Positions 51,801 to 63,170 of a DNA stretch of 64,000 bases are shown piece by piece. The stretch's first letter is position 1. The number at the start of each line of letters is the position of its first letter. This DNA comes from Roseiflexus sp. RS-1 (GTDB lineage Bacteria > Chloroflexota > Chloroflexia > Chloroflexales > Roseiflexaceae): the NCBI RefSeq assembly GCF_000016665.1, contig NC_009523.1:5331501-5395500 (forward strand), in the 5' to 3' direction. The notes under the pieces were generated by a model that did not search any database, had not been told where the DNA came from, and worked only from the letters and a program-made list of their open reading frames with translations. Made by a program: the position numbers and the translations under genes.

Positions 51801-54800
51801 GTGGTCAGCACGTCGCTGCCGCCCAACCGCAGCGTGACCGTCACGCCCTGCATCCCCGGCTCGGTGTCGGCGAACAGGATGTTGTCGGCGTCGCGGTCGA
51901 AGCGCACCGCGCCGGTCACCGTGCCGGGGCGGAAGTAGCCGAACTCCAGCCCGGACGGTCCAACCGTCTGCCCTGGCACCGGGTTGGGGATGACCTGCGC
52001 CGCGCCGGTGTTCCCTGGCGACGGGGTGAAGCCCGTCGGAGTGTCGACATTGACCCAGTACGGCGTGGTGCTGCTCGTCGGCACCAGAGTGAAGGTGATC
52101 AACCCGGTCGTGTCAGACACCACGCTGAGCGGCGTCACCGTCCCGTTGGTGGTGGTGATCGTCACCGTGGCGGTGGTGATGCCGGTGTCGCCCGCCTGAT
52201 ATGCGTTATCGACCGGCGGGTTTTCGTCAAACACGCGCGCCACGACGGTCACCGCCCGGAAGTAGCCGAACTGGAACACCCCCGCGCTGTCGCCCGGTCC
52301 CGGATTGGGCGTCACCTCCAGCGCGCCGCCGTTCCCTGGCGACGGCGCGAAGCCGGGCGGGGTAGCCACATTCACCCAGTAGGGCGTGGCAGCGTCGGTC
52401 GGCACCAGGGTGAAGGTGATCAAGCCGGTCGCATCGATGGGTGTGGCGTTGAGCGGCGTCACCGTCCCGTTGGTGGTGGTGATCGTCACCGTGGCAGTGG
52501 TGATGCCGGTGTCGCCCATCTGGTAGGCGTTATCGACCGGCGGGTTTTCCTCAAACACGCGCGCCACGACGGTCACCGCCCGGAAGTAGCCGAACTGGAA
52601 CACCCCCGCGCTGTCGCCCGGTCCCGGATTGGGCGTCACCTCCAGCGCGCCGCCGTTCCCCGACGACGGCGCGAAGCCGGTCGGGGTGGCGACATTCACC
52701 CAGTAGGGCGTGGCAGCGTCGGTCGGCACCAGGGTGAAGGTGATCAAGCCGGTCGCATCGATGGGCGTGACGTTGAGCGGCGTCACCGTCCCGTTGGTGG
52801 TGGTGATCGTCACCGTCGCGGTGGTGATGCCGGTGTCGCCCATCTGGTAGGCGTTATCGACCGGCGGGTTTTCCTCAAACACGCGCGCCACGACGGTCAC
52901 CGCCCGGAAGTAGCCGAACTGGAACACCCCCGCGCTGTCGCCCGGTCCCGGATTGGGCGTCACCTCCAGCGCGCCGCCGTTCCCTGGCGACGGTGCGAAG
53001 CCGGGCGGGGTAGCCACATTCACCCAGTAGGGCGTGGTGTTACTGGTCGGTACGAGGGTGAAGGTGATCAACCCGGTCGTCGGGTCGATAGGTGTCACGC
53101 TGAGCGGCGTCACCGTCCCGTTGGTGGTGGTGATCGTCACCGTCGCGGTGGTGATGCCGGTGTCGCCCGCCTGGTAGACGTTATCGACCGGCGGGTTTTC
53201 CTCAAATACGCGCGCCACGACGGTCACCGCCCGGAAGTAGCCGAACTGGAACACCCCCGCGCTGTCGCCCGGTCCCGGATTGGGCGTCACCTCCAGCGCG
53301 CCGCCGTTCCCCGACGACGGCGCGAAGCCGGGCGGGGTAGCCACATTCACCCAGTAGGGCGTGGTGTTACTGGTCGGTACGAGGGTGAAGGTGATCAACC
53401 CGGTCGTCGGGTCGATAGGTGTCACGCTGAGCGGCGTCACCGTCCCGTTGGTGGTGGTGATCGTCACCGTCGCGGTGGTGATGCCGGTGTCGCCCGCCTG
53501 GTAGACGTTATCGACCGGCGGGTTTTCCTCAAATACGCGCGCCACGACGGTCACGGCGCGGAAGTAGCCGAACTGGAACACCCCCGCGCTGTCGCCCGGT
53601 CCCGGATTGGGCGTCACCTCCAGCGCGCCGCCGTTCCCTGGCGACGGCGCGAAGCCGGGCGGGGTAGCCACATTCACCCAGTAGGGCGTGGCAGCGTCGG
53701 TCGGCACCAGGGTGAAGGTGATCAAGCCGGTCGCATCGATGGGTGTGGCGTTGAGCGGCGTCACCGTCCCGTTGGTGGTGGTGATCGTCACCGTGGCAGT
53801 GGTGATGCCGGTGTCGCCCGCCTGGTAGACGTTATCGACCGGCGGGTTTTCCTCAAACACGCGCGCCACGACGGTCACCGCCCGGAAGTAGCCGAACTGG
53901 AACACCCCCGCGCTGTCGCCCGGTCCCGGATTGGGCGTCACCTCCAGCGCGCCGCCGTTCCCTGGCGACGGCGCGAAGCCGGTCGGGGTGGCGACATTCA
54001 CCCAGTAGGGCGTGGCAGCGTCGGTCGGCACCAGGGTGAAGGTGATCAAGCCGGTCGCATCGATGGGCGTGACGTCGAGCGGCGTCACCGTCCCGTTGGT
54101 GGTGGTGATCGTCACCGTCGCGGTGGTGATGCCGGTGTCGCCCATCTGGTAGGCGTTATCGACCGGCGGGTTTTCCTCAAACACGCGCGCCACGACGGTC
54201 ACCGCCCGGAAGTAGCCGAACTGGAACACCCCCGCGCTGTCGCCCGGTCCCGGATTGGGCGTCACCTCCAGCGCGCCGCCGTTCCCCGACGACGGCGCGA
54301 AGCCGGTCGGGGTAGCCACATTCACCCAGTAGGGCGTGGTGTTACTGGTCGGTACGAGGGTGAAGGTGATCAACCCGGTCGTCGGGTCGATAGGTGTCAC
54401 GCTGAGCGGCGTCACCGTCCCGTTGGTGGTGGTGATCGTCACCGTCGCGGTGGTGATGCCGGTGTCGCCCGCCTGGTAGACGTTATCGACCGGCGGGTTT
54501 TCCTCAAACACGCGCGCCACGACGGTCACGGCGCGGAAGTAGCCGAACTGGAACACCCCCGCGCTGTCGCCCGGTCCCGGATTGGGCGTCACCTCCAGCG
54601 CGCCGCCGTTCCCTGGCGACGGCGCGAAGCCGGGCGGGGTAGCCACATTCACCCAGTAGGGCGTGGCAGCGTCGGTCGGCACCAGGGTGAAGGTGATCAA
54701 GCCGGTCGCATCGATGGGTGTGGCGTTGAGCGGCGTCACCGTCCCGTTGGTGGTGGTGATCGTCACCGTGGCAGTGGTGATGCCGGTGTCGCCCGCCTGG

Positions 54801-57556
54801 TAGACGTTATCGACCGGCGGGTTTTCCTCAAACACGCGCGCCACGACGGTCACCGCCCGGAAGTAGCCGAACTGGAACACCCCCGCGCTGTCGCCCGGTC
54901 CCGGATTGGGCGTCACCTCCAGCGCGCCGCCGTTCCCTGGCGACGGCGCGAAGCCGGTCGGGGTGGCGACATTCACCCAGTAGGGCGTGGCAGCGTCGGT
55001 CGGCACCAGGGTGAAGGTGATCAAGCCGGTCGCATCGATGGGCGTGACGTTGAGCGGCGTCACCGTCCCGTTGGTGGTGGTGATCGTCACCGTCGCGGTG
55101 GTGATGCCGGTGTCGCCCATCTGGTAGACGTTATCGACCGGCGGGTTTTCCTCAAACACGCGCGCTACGACGGTCACCGCCCGGAAGTAGCCGAATTCTA
55201 ATCCGGTCGGTCCGACGGTGTCCCCACTGATTGGATCAGGCGTAATCTGAACGGCGCCGCTGTTCCCCGGCGACGGGGTGAAGCCGGGCGGCGCGGCGAC
55301 GTTGACCCAGTAGGGCGTTGTGGTCGGCACGAGGGTGAAGGTGATCAACCCGGTCGTCGGGTCGATGGGCGTCACGCTGAGCGGCGTCACCGTCCCGTTG
55401 GTGGTGGTGATCGTCACCGTGGCGGTGGTGATGCCGGTGTCGCCCATCTGGTAGGCGTTATCGACCGGTGGGTTTTCGTCAAACACGCGCGCCACGACAG
55501 TAACAGGTCGGAAAACAGCCGCATCAACGCCGGGGTTCTGGCTGCCGCGCGTAATCGTAAACGTGGGTGTGCGCCAGACGCGCCCGCCGACGAACGCGCG
55601 AACGTCGTTGACATCATCGGAGTTCGCAGCGGGTGGATCGACACTGAGCCATCCGGTTGGGGTGTAGACGCTTGCTACATAGTCTGGCGGCAGCGCACTC
55701 AGATCGAACGTCGCGTAGTATGTGCCGGAGAGAATATCGGTGATGGTGTAGATGCCGCTGGCATTGGTCGTCTGCGGCAAGCCAACTGGCACGCCATCAG
55801 CAGTGTAGAGTTGAACGGTCACACTCGGAACGCCTGTTTCGCTCAGGTTGAAAATTCCGTCGCCGTTGTTATCTTCCCAGACGAAGTTGCCAATTTCAGC
55901 GCGCGCAATGCCGAAGTCAGCGTTCAGGAAGGAAGGAGCGGTCGCAGTCAGGGCTGTCGTCATCGTAATAAAGACGCCTTCGTTTGAGCCGCAGGCTGCG
56001 CCGGTGGTGTAGCCAAGCCCTTCGAGCGCGCCGCCGGGGGCGAAGTTGGAGGCATCAAGAACGACAGTGTACGTTACTCCGAGCGGCAGCGAGTCGAAGA
56101 GGTAATATCCGTTGAGATCGGTTGTCGTCGTCAGTTCACCAGTGTTGATCAGACAGTCGCTGTTCAGATCGATGAAAACAAGGGCATTCGCCAGTCCAAG
56201 CGTCGTTTCGAGTGGATCGACAATTCCGTTACGGTTCACATCGTGCCAGACGAAATCGCCAACTGTGCCGGCGTAGAGACCGAAGTTCGAGGTCTCGTTG
56301 CGGCGATTGGTCGCATTCAGGGTAAAATCAGGCGTCTGGAGGAAATCACCCGTGCCGATAACCACAGGACCAGGATCTGTCCCATTGCGCAGACCCTGAT
56401 TACCGATCTGCGGCAGCGACACCGTTTGCGTTTGCGGCGTTGCGTGTCCGAAGAGCAGGTCGGTTGACTGGTCAAACTCAGCGTTCGGAATGCGCACCCG
56501 GTAGGTCGCCGTCAGCGGCACGCTTGTGAACTCGAAGAAACCGGCGCGGTTGAAGGGATCGTTGAGGATCGAGCGCGTCGTTTCCGTCATGATGGGGGTA
56601 GATCCTGAGAGCAACTCGACCGTCACGCCGTTGATGAACGGTTCACCGGGGTCGCGCAAACCGTTCTGGTCGAGGTCGCGCCAGACGAAGCCGCTCACCG
56701 CGCCGCGCGAAAACCCGATATCCAGGCTATCGTCATTCACGCCCTGCGCCTGGTTGGGCACGTTAATGCGCGGCTCGCCCGCAAAGTAGGCATCAGAGTC
56801 GCGCCGATCCTCACTGTCGAAGTTTGCGTTCTGCGTTGTCAGCACATATCCGGCGGGAACGCCGCCGGTCACGCGGATGGTGTAATTGTTGACGTTTGCC
56901 GGTACACTGTCCACAAAGCGGTATGTCCCGTCCGGTCCTGTGGTCGCAGTGGCAACCAAACCGTTCGAGGGATTGTACAGACCAAGCGTCAACCCATCAA
57001 TCCCCGGTTCACCGGCGTCCTGAATACCGTTGGCGTCGAGGTCATCCCAGGCGCGCACCACGATCGTGCGGCGAGGTGGCGAGTCAGGTGCGTCAGGGTC
57101 TATGCCGCCGACAAGCGTCCGCAACCCGACATCACGCCACACAAGCCCGCCACTGATCGTCACACGAAACACCAGGGCATTATCCTCTGTTGGCGACGAT
57201 GGCGGGATAGAGACAACAGTAGTTACGGGGTTCGTCACTTCAACGCGGTAGTCGCCGTTGGGTATGCTCGGAAAAGTTGCCAGACCATTAGAGTCCGTAT
57301 TGACAAGGTAGCTCAGGTTGTTGTCGGTATTGTACACCGCCACCGGCACTCCGCTCACTCCGGGCTCGCCAGAGTCATACTGTCCATTACGATTACTATC
57401 CGTATAGACGCGGATCGTCAAATCACCGACCGCGCTAGCGACGCGTGCGCCAAACAAAGCGAACAGCGTCGAGATCATCAAAGCGGCAGCGGCAATTGCC
57501 GCCCAGCGGCGCATATGCGTGCGTTGAGTGCGATGGAATGAGCGGCTTGTTGCCAT
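48884..57556 (-). CDS. giant secreted SdrD/Cna-B-like repeat protein with C-terminal CARDB domain
   Basis: At 2890 residues this is by far the largest protein here. A signal peptide (WAAIAAAALMISTLFALFGARVASA) precedes many prealbumin-like (SdrD B) modules, recognisable by DxNxNGxxDxGEPGxxGVxV and GxYxFxxxxP blocks whose Asp/Asn residues bind calcium in relatives. Residues about 681-1874 are eleven nearly identical modules of about 107 residues. Near 2690 stands RVFLPLVMVPVT, then a CARDB domain (LVVEAFTVTPAKSSYAAGEPV, SNETNNRAQITGF). It ends without a sorting signal or anchor. It is probably a surface fibre or sheath component. The start is the ATG behind GAGGTGG. Confidence 0.9.
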   Translation of the reverse strand: MATSRSFHRTQRTHMRRWAAIAAAALMISTLFALFGARVASAVGDLTIRVYTDSNRNGQYDSGEPGVSGVPVAVYNTDNNLSYLVNTDSNGLATFPSIPNGDYRVEVTNPVTTVVSIPPSSPTEDNALVFRVTISGGLVWRDVGLRTLVGGIDPDAPDSPPRRTIVVRAWDDLDANGIQDAGEPGIDGLTLGLYNPSNGLVATATTGPDGTYRFVDSVPANVNNYTIRVTGGVPAGYVLTTQNANFDSEDRRDSDAYFAGEPRINVPNQAQGVNDDSLDIGFSRGAVSGFVWRDLDQNGLRDPGEPFINGVTVELLSGSTPIMTETTRSILNDPFNRAGFFEFTSVPLTATYRVRIPNAEFDQSTDLLFGHATPQTQTVSLPQIGNQGLRNGTDPGPVVIGTGDFLQTPDFTLNATNRRNETSNFGLYAGTVGDFVWHDVNRNGIVDPLETTLGLANALVFIDLNSDCLINTGELTTTTDLNGYYLFDSLPLGVTYTVVLDASNFAPGGALEGLGYTTGAACGSNEGVFITMTTALTATAPSFLNADFGIARAEIGNFVWEDNNGDGIFNLSETGVPSVTVQLYTADGVPVGLPQTTNASGIYTITDILSGTYYATFDLSALPPDYVASVYTPTGWLSVDPPAANSDDVNDVRAFVGGRVWRTPTFTITRGSQNPGVDAAVFRPVTVVARVFDENPPVDNAYQMGDTGITTATVTITTTNGTVTPLSVTPIDPTTGLITFTLVPTTTPYWVNVAAPPGFTPSPGNSGAVQITPDPISGDTVGPTGLEFGYFRAVTVVARVFEENPPVDNVYQMGDTGITTATVTITTTNGTVTPLNVTPIDATGLITFTLVPTDAATPYWVNVATPTGFAPSPGNGGALEVTPNPGPGDSAGVFQFGYFRAVTVVARVFEENPPVDNVYQAGDTGITTATVTITTTNGTVTPLNATPIDATGLITFTLVPTDAATPYWVNVATPPGFAPSPGNGGALEVTPNPGPGDSAGVFQFGYFRAVTVVARVFEENPPVDNVYQAGDTGITTATVTITTTNGTVTPLSVTPIDPTTGLITFTLVPTSNTTPYWVNVATPTGFAPSSGNGGALEVTPNPGPGDSAGVFQFGYFRAVTVVARVFEENPPVDNAYQMGDTGITTATVTITTTNGTVTPLDVTPIDATGLITFTLVPTDAATPYWVNVATPTGFAPSPGNGGALEVTPNPGPGDSAGVFQFGYFRAVTVVARVFEENPPVDNVYQAGDTGITTATVTITTTNGTVTPLNATPIDATGLITFTLVPTDAATPYWVNVATPPGFAPSPGNGGALEVTPNPGPGDSAGVFQFGYFRAVTVVARVFEENPPVDNVYQAGDTGITTATVTITTTNGTVTPLSVTPIDPTTGLITFTLVPTSNTTPYWVNVATPPGFAPSSGNGGALEVTPNPGPGDSAGVFQFGYFRAVTVVARVFEENPPVDNVYQAGDTGITTATVTITTTNGTVTPLSVTPIDPTTGLITFTLVPTSNTTPYWVNVATPPGFAPSPGNGGALEVTPNPGPGDSAGVFQFGYFRAVTVVARVFEENPPVDNAYQMGDTGITTATVTITTTNGTVTPLNVTPIDATGLITFTLVPTDAATPYWVNVATPTGFAPSSGNGGALEVTPNPGPGDSAGVFQFGYFRAVTVVARVFEENPPVDNAYQMGDTGITTATVTITTTNGTVTPLNATPIDATGLITFTLVPTDAATPYWVNVATPPGFAPSPGNGGALEVTPNPGPGDSAGVFQFGYFRAVTVVARVFDENPPVDNAYQAGDTGITTATVTITTTNGTVTPLSVVSDTTGLITFTLVPTSSTTPYWVNVDTPTGFTPSPGNTGAAQVIPNPVPGQTVGPSGLEFGYFRPGTVTGAVRFDRDADNILFADTEPGMQGVTVTLRLGGSDVLTTTTDATGAYTFTNVTPAVSYTVRVTNPDTLNFLLVTPAGGDNDMAATDGGNTYAETAPFTVTSGAAISRTAAVRGRATVTGQVWEDLNGNGQRDAGETVGALPGVTVNLTVTVNLPGLLSTTITTNTTTNASGFYTFTALPGWANASTEVSFTLDFATPSGWFATLADVGAPATDSDGIGTGPDQLDDQGLQRNTTETRDRGYYRPAVIQVRVFEETTSPINNVYASGDAPITGATVTLTPNVTLGGPFGPDATGIISYTVTPTTTAYTVGVASVPAGYFPSPGNTGTVTVTAPLTSGQTITPLPFGYYRPGVISGTTWFDTNVNGTFDTGEPTMAGVTVTLYLDPDATVNGNETSIGTFTTGDNGIYQFTNITPTDVLTTGTLYRVRFELPTGYAFTTQGAPITTDNNSDANTTNGYTDRFSVGSNETVTYVDAGAVGNLSLSGTAWEDTDADGTFDAGETGLSGVTLTLTVTTSINSTNPTVTYTVTSGAGSPNFTFNQLPAGNYQLSVTAKPLGYLLSTAGTLSGTLPATGQNFGLYRTAAVGDRVWLDVNGNGTYEAGVDAGLPGITVRLRDAATDVVISTTTTLAGGNAGFYGFENVTPGSYVVEFVVPSGFQTVNNGLGSLSVDNDNDAQSNGRTAPFVLASNQISATIDAGLIGNGSISGIAWIDENFDDIRNPSETQRIAGVQVTLTITPTVLSSPLTLSTTTNASGAYTFANLPPGTFVLTFTKPAGYFDITPRVGSDPAVDSDAPVAIGTLGAGQSITTLDAGYRTQTRVFLPLVMVPVTPPDLVVEAFTVTPAKSSYAAGEPVLITVKVKNVGGSPTTVGFWVDLYINPSTPPTTPNVRWNDVCGISPCYGIAWYVNQSLAPGQSITLTSAPGQFAGPQSIWPGSFASGTNALYVYVDSYNPPVPTGAVVESNETNNRAQITGFVVAGASFSNGADPGAPSGAPDAPVALPPRDLPGPVEP
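51935..55513 (-). repeat. eleven tandem 320-330-bp coding repeats
   Basis: Each unit encodes VTVVARVF(E/D)ENPPVDN(A/V)YQ through YWVNVATP(P/T)GFAPSPGN. The inner nine units are more than 95 percent identical in DNA by eye. Small variations (NV, NA or SV before TPID; TDAA or TSNT before TPYW) repeat in the order A-B-C-A-B-C-C-A-B, which shows a three-unit super-repeat. Confidence 0.92.
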
Positions 57557-57743
57557 GCGAACCACCTCGCGCTGAAGAGGAGACCGGACGACGCGACATT
57601 TCAACATACACGTGCCCGCCACGCACACACTGTCGCATACGTGGCAGGCACAGCTCACCTCAACTATACTACAGAGAACATCATGAGAATAGTTGCAATT
57701 TGGTAGCGAAATCGAGCAGAAGTTGTAAACATACAGTGAAGTT

Positions 57744-59225
57744 ATGAGTGGTGTTCAACCCATCCGGATCGTGCGAGCGGTGTTTGTGCTGACGCTGCTG
57801 ATCGCTGCGGCGCATCTGGCGTTTCAACCCGATCCGCACGATGCATTGCGCCAGGCGGATGCGCTCTTCGCTGCGGGGCGGTATTACGAGGCGTTTCACG
57901 CATACCATGCGCTGGCGACGCATACGCCGGATTTTGCCCCGGCGCGCCTGCGTCTGGCGATGACGCTGGTGGTGCGCGGCGAGGGTTCGGCGGCGAGCCG
58001 CGAGTTCGGTTGGGCGCTGAAGTTGGGGTTGAACGATGCCGCGATGATGCTGGCGCGTCTCTATCAGGGGCGCATGGCGGCAGATATGGGGTATGCCGAT
58101 GAGGCGGCGCGCATGTGGGCGCAGATTCCGCCGTCGTCGGCGCTGTATGGGTTACGCCTGGCGCTGGAAGCGGAAGAACGGTTGCGCCGAGATGACTACG
58201 CTGGCGCGGAAGCCGGGTATCGCGCTGCGCTCGCTGCTGGTTTGCCCGAATCGTGGCGCCGGTCGGCATATGCCCGGATTGCCGCTCTGCGCGCGGGGTA
58301 TGACCCGACCAGCGCCTGGGAGGACCTGCGTCGGGCAACCGCCGCGTCGCGCGATCCGCTTCCGGCTGAACAGCCCCTCGCTGCGCCGCTGCGTCCGTCG
58401 CCGCGCCCCGATGCCGCACAGATCGCCGCGATTCTGGCGTCCGATGAAGCAATTCGACCGCAACTACTGGGACAGGTCTACCTGGATGCTGGATGGACGG
58501 CGCTGGCAGAGACGCAGTTCGATGTTGCACGTAAACGAGGAGCGCTGGCGCAACCGGCAGAAGCATATATCGCATATGCACATTTGTTGAATGGCGACTA
58601 TGCGGTTGCGATGACGCGCCTGCGCGATCTTGTCGCAACTGCGCCGGACGATCCCCGTCCACATATTGTGCTGGCGCTGGCGTACCTTGCGGCACAGGAT
58701 GCGTCCGCAGCGTTCGCTGAAATCCGGGAAGCGCGCCGCCTTGCGCCGGACGATCCCGACGTGCTGCTGGCGCTGGGAGAATGGCATGCCGCTCAGCGCG
58801 ACTATGTGGCGGCGGCGGCGGCATACGCTGAAGCGCTGCGGCTGGCGCCGCCGGAAAGACGTGGCGCGTATGCGCTGACACAGGCACAGTATCATCTGAA
58901 AACATCGTTGCAGGTGTGTGAGCATGGGTTGCCGGCGGCTGCCGAAGCCGTCGCCTGGCTGCCGGGAAACGCACAGGCGTGGTCGGCGCTGGCGCAGGCG
59001 CGCCTGGTGTGCGGTGATGCAACTGGTTCACGCGATGCAGCCGCGCAGGCGTCCCGCCTCGATCCTGCCAGTCCCGAAGCGGCGTATCACTATGGGCGGG
59101 CGCTGGCGGCGCTGGGAGACCGGACGGCGGCGCGTGATGCGTTGATCCGCGCCGCCGATCTCGCGCCTGCGTCGGAATGGCGCGTGCGCGCCGAGGCGCA
59201 AATGGCGGTGTGGGGATTGCCGTGA
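57744..59225 (+). CDS. membrane-anchored tetratricopeptide-repeat protein
   Basis: The 493-residue protein has an N-terminal membrane helix (AVFVLTLLIAAAHLAFQP) and at least nine TPR-like helix pairs, such as ALRQADALFAAGRYYEAFHAYHALA, AQRDYVAAAAAYAEALRLAP and AAYHYGRALAALGDRTAARDALIRAADLAP. TPR arrays hold protein complexes together; the partner is unknown. It is divergent from the giant repeat gene (187-base gap) and convergent with clpB (19 bases). No ribosome site stands out at the ATG, but codon usage and family match support the frame over the antisense one. Confidence 0.88.
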   Translation: MSGVQPIRIVRAVFVLTLLIAAAHLAFQPDPHDALRQADALFAAGRYYEAFHAYHALATHTPDFAPARLRLAMTLVVRGEGSAASREFGWALKLGLNDAAMMLARLYQGRMAADMGYADEAARMWAQIPPSSALYGLRLALEAEERLRRDDYAGAEAGYRAALAAGLPESWRRSAYARIAALRAGYDPTSAWEDLRRATAASRDPLPAEQPLAAPLRPSPRPDAAQIAAILASDEAIRPQLLGQVYLDAGWTALAETQFDVARKRGALAQPAEAYIAYAHLLNGDYAVAMTRLRDLVATAPDDPRPHIVLALAYLAAQDASAAFAEIREARRLAPDDPDVLLALGEWHAAQRDYVAAAAAYAEALRLAPPERRGAYALTQAQYHLKTSLQVCEHGLPAAAEAVAWLPGNAQAWSALAQARLVCGDATGSRDAAAQASRLDPASPEAAYHYGRALAALGDRTAARDALIRAADLAPASEWRVRAEAQMAVWGLP

Positions 59226-59244
59226 CGGATTCAGGGTGTCAACG

Positions 59245-61860
<2,616 letters not shown>

Positions 61861-61882
61861 GGATGTCCCTCCTGGTTACATG

Positions 61883-61913
61883 TGCCGTGGGTTTGATACT
61901 CAAGTCCACGGCA
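61883..61913. promoter_or_regulatory. inverted repeat in the clpB leader
   Basis: TGCCGTGG and CCACGGCA are exact complements separated by 15 bases, starting about 20 bases before the clpB ATG. It may be a leader hairpin or an operator; its distal arm is also the first part of the dispersed repeat that follows. Confidence 0.45.
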
Positions 61914-62097
61914 AAAAGGTATGTCACCGCCGGGGCGCAGCGTTCGCAGCGGAAGATGCGCTGTCGCGTCCTCATATGCATACGTCACGGGCACATACGT
62001 CTCGTTTGTGCAGTTCTCCGCGCTCCCGGCGTCTCAGCGGTGCGCTTGTGCAGGGCATGTCACCGCCGAGGCGCAGTGTTCGCAGAGGAAGATACGC
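61904..62097. repeat. second copy of the MITE-like repeat plus a partial third
   Basis: The 141-base copy (61904-62044) begins GTCCACGGCAAAAAGG and ends GCGTCTCAGCGGTGCG, like the one upstream of the restriction island. A truncated third piece with GTCACCGCCGAGGCGCAGTG follows at 62057-62097. It contains no gene and lies across the region where a clpB promoter would be expected. Confidence 0.7.
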
Positions 62098-62329
62098 TAT
62101 GCTGCGAATGGCGCAGCGATGCTACGCCCCTACGGGCATCTGAGGGTAGCATATCATGCTTCAGTCTCAAGCGTGTTAGTGAACTGTTGGAGCAACATAT
62201 GAATGAGCAGCGATCATGCGCCGCTGTGGATCACGCCGTCGCACCCGTCGGAAGCGCCGTTTGTCGTTGCGTATCGCCTGCGTCTTTGTGTTGACGCGGC
62301 AACGGCGGTGGGGTGGGCGGGTCCTCGGC
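62098..62329. other. gene-free stretch
   Basis: No gene, RNA or repeat that I can support is visible between the MITE-like repeats and the heptamer array. Confidence 0.4.
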
Positions 62330-62427
62330 GAGGAGTGAGGAGCGAGGAGCGAGGAGTGACGAGTGACGAGTGACGGGTGACGAGTGACGAGTGACGAGTG
62401 ACGAGTGACGAGTGACGAGTGAGAAGT
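62330..62427. repeat. heptanucleotide tandem array, 14 units
   Basis: The 98 bases are exactly 14 heptamers: four GAGGAG(T/C), nine GACGAGT (one GACGGGT) and one GAGAAGT. It is intergenic. Arrays with 7-bp units recall the short tandem repeats of heterocystous cyanobacteria, and GCAGGTT at 1247-1272 is a second, shorter case in this window. The bases from 62428 to 62656 hold nothing else recognised. Confidence 0.92.
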
Positions 62428-62656
62428 GAGAGACCCTCGTCGTTATCGAGAGCATTCCCCTCGCATCGAATCCGTGCAGCATGGGAAGACGATAAGGGTG
62501 GACAAGGCAGCGACCAGCGCCGACTCGCCGCTGCCACCGCCGATCAATCCGAGAATGCGATCCGGCGCTGTTCGATTGCTCCCGGTCCGGAGTACTACCG
62601 CGACAGCAGACAGGCGAACATCCGCACCTTTGTGGCTGCTGGCGGCAGGTTCCCGC

Positions 62657-63052
62657 TCACAGATGCGACTCGAAGAACCTGTGATACTCGTTCTGGTGGT
62701 ACAGGCCATCCCACTCCGTTGATGCCCACACCCCTGCCACCGTCAGTATCCCGTCGGACAACGCCAGGTTCCGCTCCGCCGCCGTGCGCACGTTCCGTAC
62801 CACCACTTGACGCACTTTCTCCCGCATGGCCGCTTTTCCGATCTCCTCTTTGCATACCCATCCGATAGCCGTCACCAACCGATCGAAGCACTGAGAGGGC
62901 AGTCGCTCCAGGGCAGCCATATCGCTCTCGAATCCATCCCATTCGACGGACACCTCGATGTCGCCGCCGCAAGCCTGCTTAAGGTCGGCCTGGACTTGGG
63001 GCAGCAGGGTGTCGGTGTGCTGTTGGATGAGTCGTCGTTCTTGCAGGGCCAT
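62657..63052 (-). CDS. hypothetical protein, 131 residues
   Basis: I do not recognise this protein. The N-terminal half is helical and acidic (ERRLIQQHTDTLLPQVQADLKQA, then VEWDGFESDMAALERLPSQCFDRL); the C-terminal part (KVRQVVVRNV...NLALSDGILTVAG, YHQNEYHRFF) is aromatic and could be a small beta domain. A very good ribosome site, GAGGAGGATCGGCG, precedes the ATG, which supports a real gene. It lies 22 bases downstream of the truncated PIN gene on the same strand and may be the last gene of that transcript. Confidence 0.6.
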   Translation of the reverse strand: MALQERRLIQQHTDTLLPQVQADLKQACGGDIEVSVEWDGFESDMAALERLPSQCFDRLVTAIGWVCKEEIGKAAMREKVRQVVVRNVRTAAERNLALSDGILTVAGVWASTEWDGLYHQNEYHRFFESHL

Positions 63053-63074
63053 CGCCGATCCTCCTCATTCTCAT

Positions 63075-63170
63075 TCAATAAAGTGCAGTCGCGGGTGAAG
63101 CCTGGGTGGGCGGGAGTTGTGGGTCATCATGAACCCGCCAGAGCCGGATATGGGTGTCGAAGATGATCAT
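63075..63170 (-). pseudogene. truncated PIN-domain (VapC-like) toxin
   Basis: Only 31 codons remain, MIIFDTHIRLWRVHDDPQLP and a short tail. That is the N-terminus of a PIN-domain ribonuclease, including the first catalytic aspartate in FDTH; the other acidic residues and about 100 codons are missing. Its ATG overlaps the stop of the antitoxin gene by four bases, the usual toxin-antitoxin arrangement, so it is a decayed toxin. Confidence 0.7.

Noticed and set aside
51248-55201. A 1317-codon open frame on the plus strand opposite the giant repeat gene
   Set aside because: It mirrors the repeats of the minus-strand gene; its translation is Arg/His/Gly-rich with no family motifs, and the minus frame has signal peptide, ribosome site and recognised domains.
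51935-55513. Possible CRISPR array because of regular repeats
   Set aside because: The units are 320-330 bp, coding and contiguous without unique spacers.
57742-59031. A 429-codon open frame on the minus strand opposite the TPR gene
   Set aside because: Pro/Arg/His-rich translation with no family match; the plus frame has clear TPR helices and a membrane helix.
61861-61960. CIRCE heat-shock operator before clpB
   Set aside because: No TTAGCACTC...GAGTGCTAA or close variant is present.
62330-62427. Possible CRISPR or coding low-complexity region
   Set aside because: Seven-base units without spacers and no supported reading frame; simple tandem repeat.
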